This document shows positions 6,960-13,219 of a stretch of DNA of 13,219 bases, in pieces. The stretch is taken from assembly GCA_964371225.1 (NCBI GenBank), contig CAYJNA010000070.1, positions 1 through 13,219 of the forward strand, read 5' to 3'. Both the position numbers and the translations under genes were made by a program. Origin of the DNA: CAYJAD01 sp964371225. GTDB lineage: Bacteria; Desulfobacterota; Desulfovibrionia; Desulfovibrionales; Desulfovibrionaceae. The first letter of the stretch is position 1, and each line of letters opens with the position of its first letter. The notes beneath the pieces were generated by a model. The model worked only from the letters and a program-made list of their open reading frames with translations, did no database searches and was not told the origin of the DNA.

Positions 6960-8555
6960 ATGAATAACATTCGCTTACCGGTACTGCTCACCCCTCTACT
7001 CATCTTTGTCTGCGTTATCATTGCAGGCCTTGTGGATTCCAAAACTTTCATCAGCACCCTCACTGGCTGGTTTGAAGTACTTATGGTGGACGTGGGTTGG
7101 GTTATCTGTTTTATGGTAACAGCCTTTATTATCTGTCTTTTAACTATTTTATTTCACCCTGTGGGACTTATTAGAGTAGGCGGTGAGGAAGCCAAACCCA
7201 ATATTTCCTATTGGCAATGGTTTTCCATTTCTTTATGCGCTGGTATTGGTACAGGCATCATGTTCTGGGCCGCAGTGGAACCCTTAGTCTTTACCTTTGA
7301 GCCTGCTCCCAGCCTTGGCATTGCCCCCGGTAGTAACGAAGCCATCATCTGGGCCATGCGTACCTCTTTCTTACACTGGGCTTTCACGCCTTACGCCATG
7401 TACGTTATATTTGGTGTAATTTTAGCCTTTGCTATTTACAATTTAAAGCTTCCTTACAATGTAAGCTCTGGTTTTTATTTGCTCATTGGCAAAAAATCCG
7501 GCAATCCAAAATTCGCCGCCATTGTGGATACCTTAACAGCCTTTGCTTTAGTGGGTGGTGTTGCCGGCTCCTTAGGTTGGGGGCTCTTACAATTAAACCA
7601 AGGACTTGAAGCGGTATTTGGTATTGAGGGCGGTAATACCACCATTATTATCATCTGCGCAGCCATTGTAGCCTCCTATACACTCACCTCAGTCAGTGGT
7701 TTACACAAAGGCATATCTTGGCTTGGTGATAAAAATGCCCAAATATTCTTAGGCCTCATGGTTTTCTTCTTTATTTTTGGCCCTACGGCTTACATTTGTA
7801 ACCTTATGACCCAATCTGTGGGCTCCTATTTTGCTAACTTTATTGAAGATACCTTCTACACAGCGCCCTTTGCCAATGGTGGCAACTGGCCTCAGTGGTG
7901 GAATATGTTCTGGTGGGTGGACTTCCTTTCTTACGGGCCGCTCATGGGGCTTTTCTATGCACGTTTAAGCTATGGTCGCACCATTCGTGAATCCGTACTC
8001 ATGCACTGGGTAGTACCTGCTGTCTTTGGTATTGTATGGTTCAGCATCTTTGGTGGCTCCGTGCTGCACGCTCAGCTCTTTGAAGGCATAGACTTCTTTA
8101 AAATGTACAAAGAAAAAGGCATGGAAGTGCTTATGCTAGCTTCCTTTGACCTTATGCCGCTGGCTTCCATTTTAAAGCCCTTTGCGCTCCTTGTTATTGC
8201 AGTATCTTTCATCACGCTAGCCAATGCCATGACCTCCACTGTGGCTTCGCTTTCCATGAAAGATGGCGACAAGTCCGACGAAGCTCCTGCCGGTGTAAAA
8301 ATCATTTGGGGCGTCGTCATTGGTGGTGCCTCCCTTATCTTTACCTTATCTGGCGGCATTGAAGGCTTAAAGATGGTAAAGACCTTTGCAGGATTCCCCA
8401 TCATTATTGTGGGTCTTGCCATGCTTGCAGGCTTCGTTAAATTCTTCTGGAAACATTCCGGCCGTGGAACCTTCCCAGAAATTTTGGATTATCACCAAAT
8501 GCGCTTAGATGATGAAGCGGCAGAAGAAAAAGCCGCCGCTGAAAAAAAGGCGTAA
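6960..8555 (+). CDS. BCCT-family betaine/carnitine/choline-type transporter
   Basis: Inner-membrane secondary transporter for quaternary ammonium or sulfonium compounds; 531 residues with about 12 membrane segments. The family core is clear: CAGIGTGIMFWAAVEPL (93-109), the TM4 segment HW-AFTP-YAMY (139-148) and the TM8 segment W314 to ARLSYGRTIRE (to about 344). Aligned to BetP, TM4 has W140, Y145 and Y148, while the TM8 aromatic triad W373/W374/W377 is D321/F322/Y325. The substrate box is therefore altered. The C-terminus (about 510-531) is a short charged Glu/Lys/Ala-rich tail. The frame also opens with TTG at 6948, but GGGAG at 6950-6954 followed by ATG at 6960 fixes the start. It follows lyase 2 closely and is the likely substrate importer of the locus. 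Confidence 0.93.
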   Translation: MNNIRLPVLLTPLLIFVCVIIAGLVDSKTFISTLTGWFEVLMVDVGWVICFMVTAFIICLLTILFHPVGLIRVGGEEAKPNISYWQWFSISLCAGIGTGIMFWAAVEPLVFTFEPAPSLGIAPGSNEAIIWAMRTSFLHWAFTPYAMYVIFGVILAFAIYNLKLPYNVSSGFYLLIGKKSGNPKFAAIVDTLTAFALVGGVAGSLGWGLLQLNQGLEAVFGIEGGNTTIIIICAAIVASYTLTSVSGLHKGISWLGDKNAQIFLGLMVFFFIFGPTAYICNLMTQSVGSYFANFIEDTFYTAPFANGGNWPQWWNMFWWVDFLSYGPLMGLFYARLSYGRTIRESVLMHWVVPAVFGIVWFSIFGGSVLHAQLFEGIDFFKMYKEKGMEVLMLASFDLMPLASILKPFALLVIAVSFITLANAMTSTVASLSMKDGDKSDEAPAGVKIIWGVVIGGASLIFTLSGGIEGLKMVKTFAGFPIIIVGLAMLAGFVKFFWKHSGRGTFPEILDYHQMRLDDEAAEEKAAAEKKA

Positions 8556-8597
8556 TAGCACCTAGTGTTTTCTACACTCTTAAGCTGTATGTAAAAC

Positions 8598-8626
8598 TTG
8601 ACGAAACAACATAGAATAACTACAAG
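8598..8626 (+). promoter_or_regulatory. Possible promoter for the nitroreductase gene
   Basis: TTGACG at 8598-8603, a 17-base spacer and TACAAG at 8621-8626 (4 of 6 to the -10 consensus). Transcription would start inside the following hairpin. Weak evidence. Confidence 0.25.
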
Positions 8627-8663
8627 TCCCTCAAGAATTTTCTTCTCCGTTCTTGAGGGACTT
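8624..8663 (+). other. Perfect 14-bp stem-loop without a T-run
   Basis: AAGTCCCTCAAGAA (8624-8637) pairs fully with TTCTTGAGGGACTT (8650-8663) around a pyrimidine-rich 12-base loop. Neither strand has a following T-tract, so it is not a standard intrinsic terminator. It sits between the BCCT stop and the nitroreductase ribosome binding site, ending 8 bases before AAAGGAAA. It may be an mRNA 3' end stabiliser, a poor terminator or a leader structure. Confidence 0.6.
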
Positions 8664-8682
8664 CGTATATAAAGGAAATATC

Positions 8683-9201
8683 ATGCTCAAACAATTAGCC
8701 AAAAGGCGCTCTGTGCGTCAATTTACTGCAGAGAAAATTTCTACGGAAGCGAAAAATCGCATCTTAAAAGCCGGCATGCTAGCGCCCACAGGCATGGGCG
8801 GTAAAAATATTGAGTTTATCGTCATAGAAGATGAAAATACTATACGTGCGCTTAAAGATGTGAAAAAGCACAGCACAGAACCCTTTCATACAGCCACCCT
8901 AGCTATTATTGTGCTGGGCAATAGTCATAAAGCCGATACATGGATAGAAGAAGCTTCCTTGGCAGCCATATTTATGCAATTGGAAATTTCATCCTTAAAC
9001 CTTGGCTCCACATGGATTCAAGTGGATAAAAGAAGCAATCATAACGAACAAAGCTCTGTGGAGTTTTTACGCGATCGCTTTCACTTCCCTGAGCATATGC
9101 GCCCCTTATGTATTCTTGCTCTAGGCCATAAAGCCGAAAATCCTGCCCCCTATACGGAAGAGTTTTTTGACTTCTCCTGCGTGCATTACGAAAAATACTA
9201 A
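8683..9201 (+). CDS. Small FMN-dependent nitroreductase-family oxidoreductase
   Basis: Predicted cytoplasmic flavoprotein that reduces nitro or quinone-type or other electrophilic substrates with NAD(P)H; the physiological substrate is unknown. The 172-residue product begins with the family FMN-phosphate motif RRSVRQF (8-14), continues with LAPTGMGGKNIEFIVI (33-48), the core helix EEASLAAIFMQL (89-100) with SLNLGSTWIQ, and ends near ILALGHKAE (144-152). It is at the short end of the family, close to the minimal two-domain type. The start is ATG 8683, preceded by AAAGGAAA; an in-frame TTG at 8653 lies inside the hairpin and has no ribosome binding site. It is followed after 17 bases by the EamA exporter gene, and the two may be cotranscribed. 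Confidence 0.88.
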   Translation: MLKQLAKRRSVRQFTAEKISTEAKNRILKAGMLAPTGMGGKNIEFIVIEDENTIRALKDVKKHSTEPFHTATLAIIVLGNSHKADTWIEEASLAAIFMQLEISSLNLGSTWIQVDKRSNHNEQSSVEFLRDRFHFPEHMRPLCILALGHKAENPAPYTEEFFDFSCVHYEKY

Positions 9202-9218
9202 ACCAAGCCCCTACACCT

Positions 9219-10121
9219 ATGCCTACACTTAACCGTAAAACAGCCCTTTTAATTTTTTTCCTTTTCCTTCTCTATATTTCTTGGGGCTCTGCATTTTTAG
9301 GCACTAAAATTGCCCTAGAATATTTTCCTGGTTTCATACTCTCAGGAATACGCTTTTCCTTGGCTGGCATACTTCTTTTGGTCTATACCTACCTTCGTAA
9401 AGAAGATTCACGTATACAATGGAGTGATATAAAATATCATACACTTAGTGGTTTTTTCTTGGTATTTATCAGCAGTGGCTTGGTATCCAAAGCTCAGGAC
9501 CTTGGCGTTCCTTCAGGTATGACAGCTATACTTTTTGGCGCCGCTCCCATTTGGCTTATGCTTGGGCAATGGCTCTTATGGGGCGGAAAAAAGCCCACAG
9601 TGTGGCAAGGTGCAGGCCTTGCTTTAGGTTTTTCAGCTCTTCTGAGCCTCAATATACACCAAGGAATAGGCGGAGAAACATCGCTTTTAGGCCTTGGCAT
9701 GATACTTTTTTCCAGTTTAGTATGGGTATACGGCTCGCACCACTCACAAGAACATCAATACGACAATACACTTTCTATCCTCCGCTCTACAGGGCTATTG
9801 CTCCTTCTGGGCGGCCTACAAACATTGTGCATAGCTTTACTTCTCGGTGAACGTGCCGACGTGCTCCATCTGCCCTTAGAAGCCTATCTGGCTCTCGCTT
9901 TTTTGACCATCTTTAGCTCTGTCATAGCCTATACTACCTATATTTGGCTTCTTTTCAACTCCAGAGCCATTGTGGCTCTTTCTTATGAGTACGTAGTGCC
10001 TGCCATAGCCATTTTTTTAGGAGCTTTACTTGCCAACGAAAAGGTGGATACTATAACCATTATGGCCAGTATTGTACTTATTTTTTCCGTATTTCTTATT
10101 ACTTCCAGCGATAGAAAGTAA
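9219..10121 (+). CDS. EamA/DMT-superfamily permease
   Basis: Predicted inner-membrane metabolite exporter of the drug/metabolite transporter superfamily. The 300-residue protein shows about ten hydrophobic helices in two EamA repeats (about residues 5-145 and 157-296). Typical elements are YISWGSAFLGTKIALEYFPG near the N-terminus, GVPSGMTAILFGAAPIWLML at the end of the first repeat, and the second-repeat ending SYEYVVPAIAIFLGALLANEKV. Substrates of this family range over amino acids, purines and others and cannot be told from sequence. The start at 9219 has only a weak upstream purine stretch, so expression may depend on translation of the nitroreductase gene 17 bases upstream. It may export a product of the catabolic locus, but the hairpin at 8624-8663 separates it from those genes, so the link is loose. 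Confidence 0.9.
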   Translation: MPTLNRKTALLIFFLFLLYISWGSAFLGTKIALEYFPGFILSGIRFSLAGILLLVYTYLRKEDSRIQWSDIKYHTLSGFFLVFISSGLVSKAQDLGVPSGMTAILFGAAPIWLMLGQWLLWGGKKPTVWQGAGLALGFSALLSLNIHQGIGGETSLLGLGMILFSSLVWVYGSHHSQEHQYDNTLSILRSTGLLLLLGGLQTLCIALLLGERADVLHLPLEAYLALAFLTIFSSVIAYTTYIWLLFNSRAIVALSYEYVVPAIAIFLGALLANEKVDTITIMASIVLIFSVFLITSSDRK

Positions 10122-10191
10122 ATCTTGTTGCCCCTTTCTTTGGTGAAGAACCTAGTTTTTCAAGTTTGGTGTTGGGAATGGTGTGGGGAAC

Positions 10192-10225
10192 AAAAAAATC
10201 CCCTTACAGCTTTCACCGTAAGGGG
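10192..10225. terminator. Bidirectional rho-independent terminator
   Basis: An 8-bp GC-rich stem (CCCCTTAC 10200-10207 with GTAAGGGG 10218-10225) has a 10-base loop. Seven A residues upstream give a clean T-run on the minus strand, and a weaker TTGATTTT follows on the plus strand. It lies between the plus-strand exporter gene and the convergent minus-strand operon. Confidence 0.75.
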
Positions 10226-10311
10226 TTGATTTTAATGGTGGTCGTGCGTCTATCGAAAATACTGTTCAACAAATTGGTATCATTGAATAAAACATTTGTA
10301 AAAATATTTCA

Positions 10312-10331
10312 TACCCCCAAAAGTACCCCCA
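10312..10331. repeat. Two TACCCCCA direct repeats with 12-bp period
   Basis: TACCCCCA occurs at 10312-10319 and 10324-10331, forming a G/C-rich block in an otherwise very AT-rich stretch. Such GGGGGTA pairs resemble recombinase arm sites sometimes found near integrase attachment sites, from general familiarity. No integrase or tRNA is visible in the window, so the role is unproven. The rest of 10122-10408 holds only the terminator and no credible gene. Confidence 0.4.
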
Positions 10332-10408
10332 GCAATATTTTTTACTTTTTCCTGTATTATCGATAAGTTATAATTTTCTTAGCAACCCTCAAAAATCCTT
10401 AGAACATA

Positions 10409-10966
10409 TTAACGTGCAGAATTTGGAACACTATAAAGTTCCTCTAAAGCTTTGTCCCATTCCCCGCGAATACGCAACACTGTTTCTATAACTTCTCTGA
10501 CTGCCCCGTCACCTCCCTTCTTAGTAGCGACATAGTGAGCAATAGTCTTTATTTCATCAACGGCATTTTGTGGGCACGCTTTGAAGGATGCCAACTGCAT
10601 TGGTGCATAATCATTAAGGTCATCCCCAACGTAAGCGACATTTTTAGAAGATATATTGTTTTTCTTCATATATTCTTGAAGCCAACTGTACTTGTCGTCA
10701 ATACCTAAGCCTAGATTGCCGTCTTCAATTTTTAAATCATAACACCGTCGCCTAAGGCTAGCACTTTCACGGCCTGAGAGGACTACAGTTGTTAACCCAA
10801 CATGTTTTACTATGGTTAAAGCTAAGCCATCGTATACAGAAAAAATCTTATATTCATCACGGTTCTCACCATAAATAATTTCTCCACCTGTAAGAGTGCC
10901 GTCTACATCTAAAATGATATGTGATATGTTATCTAGATTAGCGTATATGCTATGTTGTAGAAACAT
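10409..10966 (-). CDS. KdsC-like HAD-superfamily phosphatase
   Basis: Predicted Mg-dependent phosphatase of the C0-type HAD group that includes KDO-8-phosphate phosphatase. The 185-residue product keeps all HAD motifs: DVDGTLTGG (nucleophile and acid Asp, about 20-28), SGRES (64-68), the lysine in DDKYS and GDDLND (114-119), plus the KdsC-type tail element GGDGAVRE (151-158). Length matches KdsC (E. coli about 188). KdsC has FNVRDG where this protein has FSVYDG, an Arg-to-Tyr change in the substrate region. An ATG at 10984 overlaps the stop of the upstream gene, but the ATG at 10966 has AAGGG 7 bases upstream and the first has none, so 10966 is preferred. Its place after hsdR and a membrane protein, not among lipopolysaccharide genes, suggests a role other than housekeeping KDO synthesis (inference). 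Confidence 0.85.
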   Translation of the reverse strand: MFLQHSIYANLDNISHIILDVDGTLTGGEIIYGENRDEYKIFSVYDGLALTIVKHVGLTTVVLSGRESASLRRRCYDLKIEDGNLGLGIDDKYSWLQEYMKKNNISSKNVAYVGDDLNDYAPMQLASFKACPQNAVDEIKTIAHYVATKKGGDGAVREVIETVLRIRGEWDKALEELYSVPNSAR

Positions 10967-10976
10967 TACTTTTCCC

Positions 10977-11717
10977 TTAGTCATGCTTTTTGCTGTTTGT
11001 TTTGTTCATTTCTTTTATCTTTTTTAAAGTGACTACTGTTTTCTCTTTATGTGATTGAATTGATTTTCTAAAAATTTTTATTAAAAAAAACACTGTTAAA
11101 CCAGATATTATAGGTAAAATACAATTGAAATTATCCCCAGTGAATATAAATAAATTTGGAGTTAAAGCTGTTAAAAAAGAGCAGCAAACGAAAAAAATGT
11201 AAATATTCCTAAAAACAGTTGGAATAAAAGATAGATTTTCTAAACATTGTTTTATTTTTAACTTAAATATTTCTAAAAAACAACAATTATTATTTTGAAT
11301 TAGATGTTTTCCGTCTTCTTTTCCTTCGTCTGAATATTTAAACCATAAAAGACTTTCTGGAACAAATTTAGCACAATCATATTCTGACCTAATCAAGTGA
11401 CACATCCCTTGAGTTATTCTATATCTATACCCCTGTCCTATAATTATTATGGACGATATAAGAAAAAAAGCGAGAACAACAATGAGCGTCACTGATAGTA
11501 TGGCAATCTCAGCGCCTTTCAAGGTTGTACTATCTCCATATTTATAAAATGTTACAATACCACTTGCTAGGGCTATCCCCACAGAACTCAATTTAAATAT
11601 GTTAAAAATGGAATTATACATACTACGCAAGTCTTCATAGTATTGTTTCAACATTTCAAGAGCAAAGCTTTCAGTCGAAAATTTAATTGTTTCCGTTACA
11701 TTTGTACCTTGTGACAT
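10977..11717 (-). CDS. Unrecognised four-helix membrane protein in a restriction-system operon
   Basis: I do not recognise the family. The 246-residue product has two pairs of hydrophobic segments: about 42-57 and 70-95, then 170-192 and 199-216. Between the pairs is a soluble, charged region (about 97-168) containing GYRYRITQGMCHLIRSEY and several cysteines, and the C-terminus is a lysine-rich tail (about 217-246). The gene is clearly more AT-rich than its neighbours, which suggests separate origin. AGGAG stands about 6 bases before ATG 11717, and the start is 15 bases after the hsdR stop, so it is cotranscribed with hsdR. The KdsC-like phosphatase follows directly. The architecture is loosely like small membrane effectors seen in defence systems, but no family assignment can be defended from sequence alone. 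Confidence 0.75.
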   Translation of the reverse strand: MSQGTNVTETIKFSTESFALEMLKQYYEDLRSMYNSIFNIFKLSSVGIALASGIVTFYKYGDSTTLKGAEIAILSVTLIVVLAFFLISSIIIIGQGYRYRITQGMCHLIRSEYDCAKFVPESLLWFKYSDEGKEDGKHLIQNNNCCFLEIFKLKIKQCLENLSFIPTVFRNIYIFFVCCSFLTALTPNLFIFTGDNFNCILPIISGLTVFFLIKIFRKSIQSHKEKTVVTLKKIKEMNKTNSKKHD

Positions 11718-11732
11718 ACCTAACTCCTTTTT

Positions 11733-13219
11733 TTATTCTATCCCATCCACCCACAGTTCGCATTGCTGCATAACCGTCGCCATAGCTTCTTCCACGCCGT
11801 CGGGGGGATATTTATATTTCTTGAGTAGGCGCTTAATCATCTTACGCATTTGGGCACGGGCAGATTCTTTATTTTGCCAGTCAACGGTTCTATTTTTGCG
11901 TAAGGCGTCGGCAAGCTCTTTAGTCATGGCCACCAGTTGTTCATTCTCATAAAAGTCTTTGATAGCCTGTGGCTTGGTGAGGGCATTATAAAAAGCCAGC
12001 TCTTCCACGTTCAGCCCAAGGTCTTCTCCTTCCTTGTGGGCAGTGCTCATATCTTGCGCCACTTTGAGCAGTTCAGCGATGACTTCTTCATTGGTGAGCA
12101 TACCGTTGAGGTAGGCATTGATTTTTTGCTGTAAGATAACGCTGAATTTCTCCGATTGCACCACGTTGGTTTTGCGGTACACGCGCACCTGCTCAGCAAG
12201 AAGTTTTTTAAGAATTTCAACGGCTAAATTCTTCTCTTTCATTTTGGATATTTCTTCCAAAAAGGAAGCATCAAAGAGAGAAAAGCCCGTTTGCACATCT
12301 TTAAAGAGATTGATTACGCCTTCGCTTTTCACACTGGCCTTGAGTAAATTATTGATACGCTCATTAATTTCGGGCAAGGAGATTTTACCGCTGTTCCCCA
12401 CAATGAGGCGCACCAAGAGCGTGCGCACAGTCTCAAAAAAGGCCGCTTCCAGCCGTGCGTCATCGCCCACAAGGCTACGGCACAAGGAAAGCGCATTACG
12501 CAAAAGCAAAGCTTCTTTAATGAAAACATCTTGTGTTTTCTGTTCCTTGTCTTTTTCCTTTCGGCTTTTTTCAAGGACAAAATCCACCGCGCCGCTGATG
12601 GCCTTGGCTTTTTCCAGCGCAGAACCTGTCATAAAGGCCGCATAATCAAAGCCATGCACAAGGTCACGACACACTTCCAGCTTCTTCAAAAATTGCGGAT
12701 AGGCTTCTTTTTTGATGTCCATCTCGCCAAAATGCTTTTTATCCCGTGCGGTATAGTCATTCATGGCTTGCTTCAGCGCCGCGGCAATGCCTATATAATC
12801 CACCACAAGGCCGCCTTCTTTGTCTTTAAAGACACGATTCACCCTTGCGATGGCCTGCATAAGATTATGCCCTGCCATGGGCTTATACACATACATGGTG
12901 GCCAGCGAGGGCACGTCAAAGCCCGTGAGCCACATATCCACCACAATGGCAATTTTCATGCAGTCATTATTATCTTTGAAGCGTTTGGCAAGGTGCTCTT
13001 TATGCGCCTTATTACCGATGACGGCGCGCCACTCTTCAGGGTCGTTATTGCCGCTGGTCATAACCACATGCACCTTGTCTTGCCACTGAGGGCGCAATTT
13101 CAGCATTTTGTGGTACATTTTCATGGCAATATCTCGCGAATAGGCCACCACAAGCGCCTTGCCTGTTAGCTCATTTTCGCGGCAATTTTCATAATGCTGT
13201 ATAATATCAGTTACCAACG
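11733..13219 (-). CDS. hsdR: Type I restriction enzyme subunit R, C-terminal part (cut by window edge)
   Basis: ATP-dependent translocase/endonuclease subunit of a type I restriction-modification system. The visible 495 or so residues are the second RecA-like helicase domain and C-terminal region. Helicase motif V is seen in VVDMWLTGFDVP (about 92-103 of the visible part) and motif VI in QAIARVNR (121-128). The long helical remainder ends with RKNRTVDWQNKESARAQMRK and LLKKYKYPPD, typical of the DUF3387-type HsdR C-terminus. The N-terminal endonuclease domain, first helicase domain and true start are beyond 13219; the first codon visible as a potential start is only a TTG inside the gene. The visible frame is uninterrupted, so there is no sign of decay. 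hsdM and hsdS, if present, lie beyond the edge. The membrane protein gene starts 15 bases downstream of the stop. Confidence 0.93.
   Translation of the reverse strand, partial: LVTDIIQHYENCRENELTGKALVVAYSRDIAMKMYHKMLKLRPQWQDKVHVVMTSGNNDPEEWRAVIGNKAHKEHLAKRFKDNNDCMKIAIVVDMWLTGFDVPSLATMYVYKPMAGHNLMQAIARVNRVFKDKEGGLVVDYIGIAAALKQAMNDYTARDKKHFGEMDIKKEAYPQFLKKLEVCRDLVHGFDYAAFMTGSALEKAKAISGAVDFVLEKSRKEKDKEQKTQDVFIKEALLLRNALSLCRSLVGDDARLEAAFFETVRTLLVRLIVGNSGKISLPEINERINNLLKASVKSEGVINLFKDVQTGFSLFDASFLEEISKMKEKNLAVEILKKLLAEQVRVYRKTNVVQSEKFSVILQQKINAYLNGMLTNEEVIAELLKVAQDMSTAHKEGEDLGLNVEELAFYNALTKPQAIKDFYENEQLVAMTKELADALRKNRTVDWQNKESARAQMRKMIKRLLKKYKYPPDGVEEAMATVMQQCELWVDGIE

Noticed and set aside
10166..10366. 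Plus-strand 66-codon open frame in the intergenic region
   Set aside because: It runs through the bidirectional terminator and the TACCCCCA repeats, lacks a convincing ribosome binding site and shows no recognisable protein features.
10409..10984. Start of the phosphatase at 10984, overlapping the membrane protein stop
   Set aside because: The 8-base overlap is attractive for translational coupling, but no Shine-Dalgarno precedes it, while the ATG at 10966 has AAGGG at good spacing.
12531..13169. Long plus-strand open frame (212 codons) opposite hsdR
   Set aside because: It lies opposite clear helicase motifs of HsdR and reads as low-information His/Phe-rich sequence, a typical shadow frame.

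Overview
The window reads as a bacterial chromosome segment of moderate GC content with strong AAGGAG-type ribosome binding sites. The taxon cannot be fixed from sequence alone. A KdsC-type phosphatase hints at a Gram-negative-type envelope, and the gene set (trimethylammonium-type transporter, lyases, dehydrogenases, no oxygenase) would suit an anaerobic or gut/marine lifestyle, but both points are inference.

Region 1 (1-8555) is a catabolic locus. A MurR/RpiR-family regulator (minus strand, 128-979) is divergent from a plus-strand run of five genes: aspartase/fumarase-superfamily lyase 1 (1215-2648), aldehyde dehydrogenase (2675-4159), zinc alcohol dehydrogenase (4241-5356), aspartase/fumarase-superfamily lyase 2 (5463-6911) and a BCCT-family transporter (6960-8555). 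A 20-bp perfect palindrome and a 16/20 degenerate second copy lie just downstream of a predicted promoter in the divergent intergenic region and are good candidate operators for the regulator. Two strong hairpins (4165-4194, 5369-5404) split the run and may tune expression.

Both lyases keep the residues that hold the alpha-carboxylate and the catalytic serine loop of aspartase, but have lost the Thr-Ser that helps recognise the second carboxylate. They are therefore probably neither aspartases nor fumarases. With a BCCT transporter, whose family carries quaternary ammonium and sulfonium compounds, the best hypothesis is uptake of an amino-acid betaine or related onium acid followed by 1,2-elimination of the amine, as in ergothionase. 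The second lyase and the two dehydrogenases would then process the unsaturated product or a related alcohol. The transporter has an altered aromatic substrate box (Asp, Phe and Tyr in place of three Trp), which also points to an unusual substrate.

Region 2 (8556-10121) holds a small FMN nitroreductase and a ten-helix EamA/DMT exporter on the plus strand, probably ancillary.

Region 3 (10122-10408) has no credible gene. It contains a bidirectional terminator and a pair of TACCCCCA direct repeats at the border with region 4.

Region 4 (10409-13219, minus strand) is the end of a type I restriction-modification locus: the C-terminal part of HsdR (cut by the window edge), then an AT-rich four-helix membrane protein of unknown family and a KdsC-like HAD phosphatase, closely spaced as an operon. 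The membrane protein-phosphatase pair is a candidate accessory or defence module riding with the restriction system.
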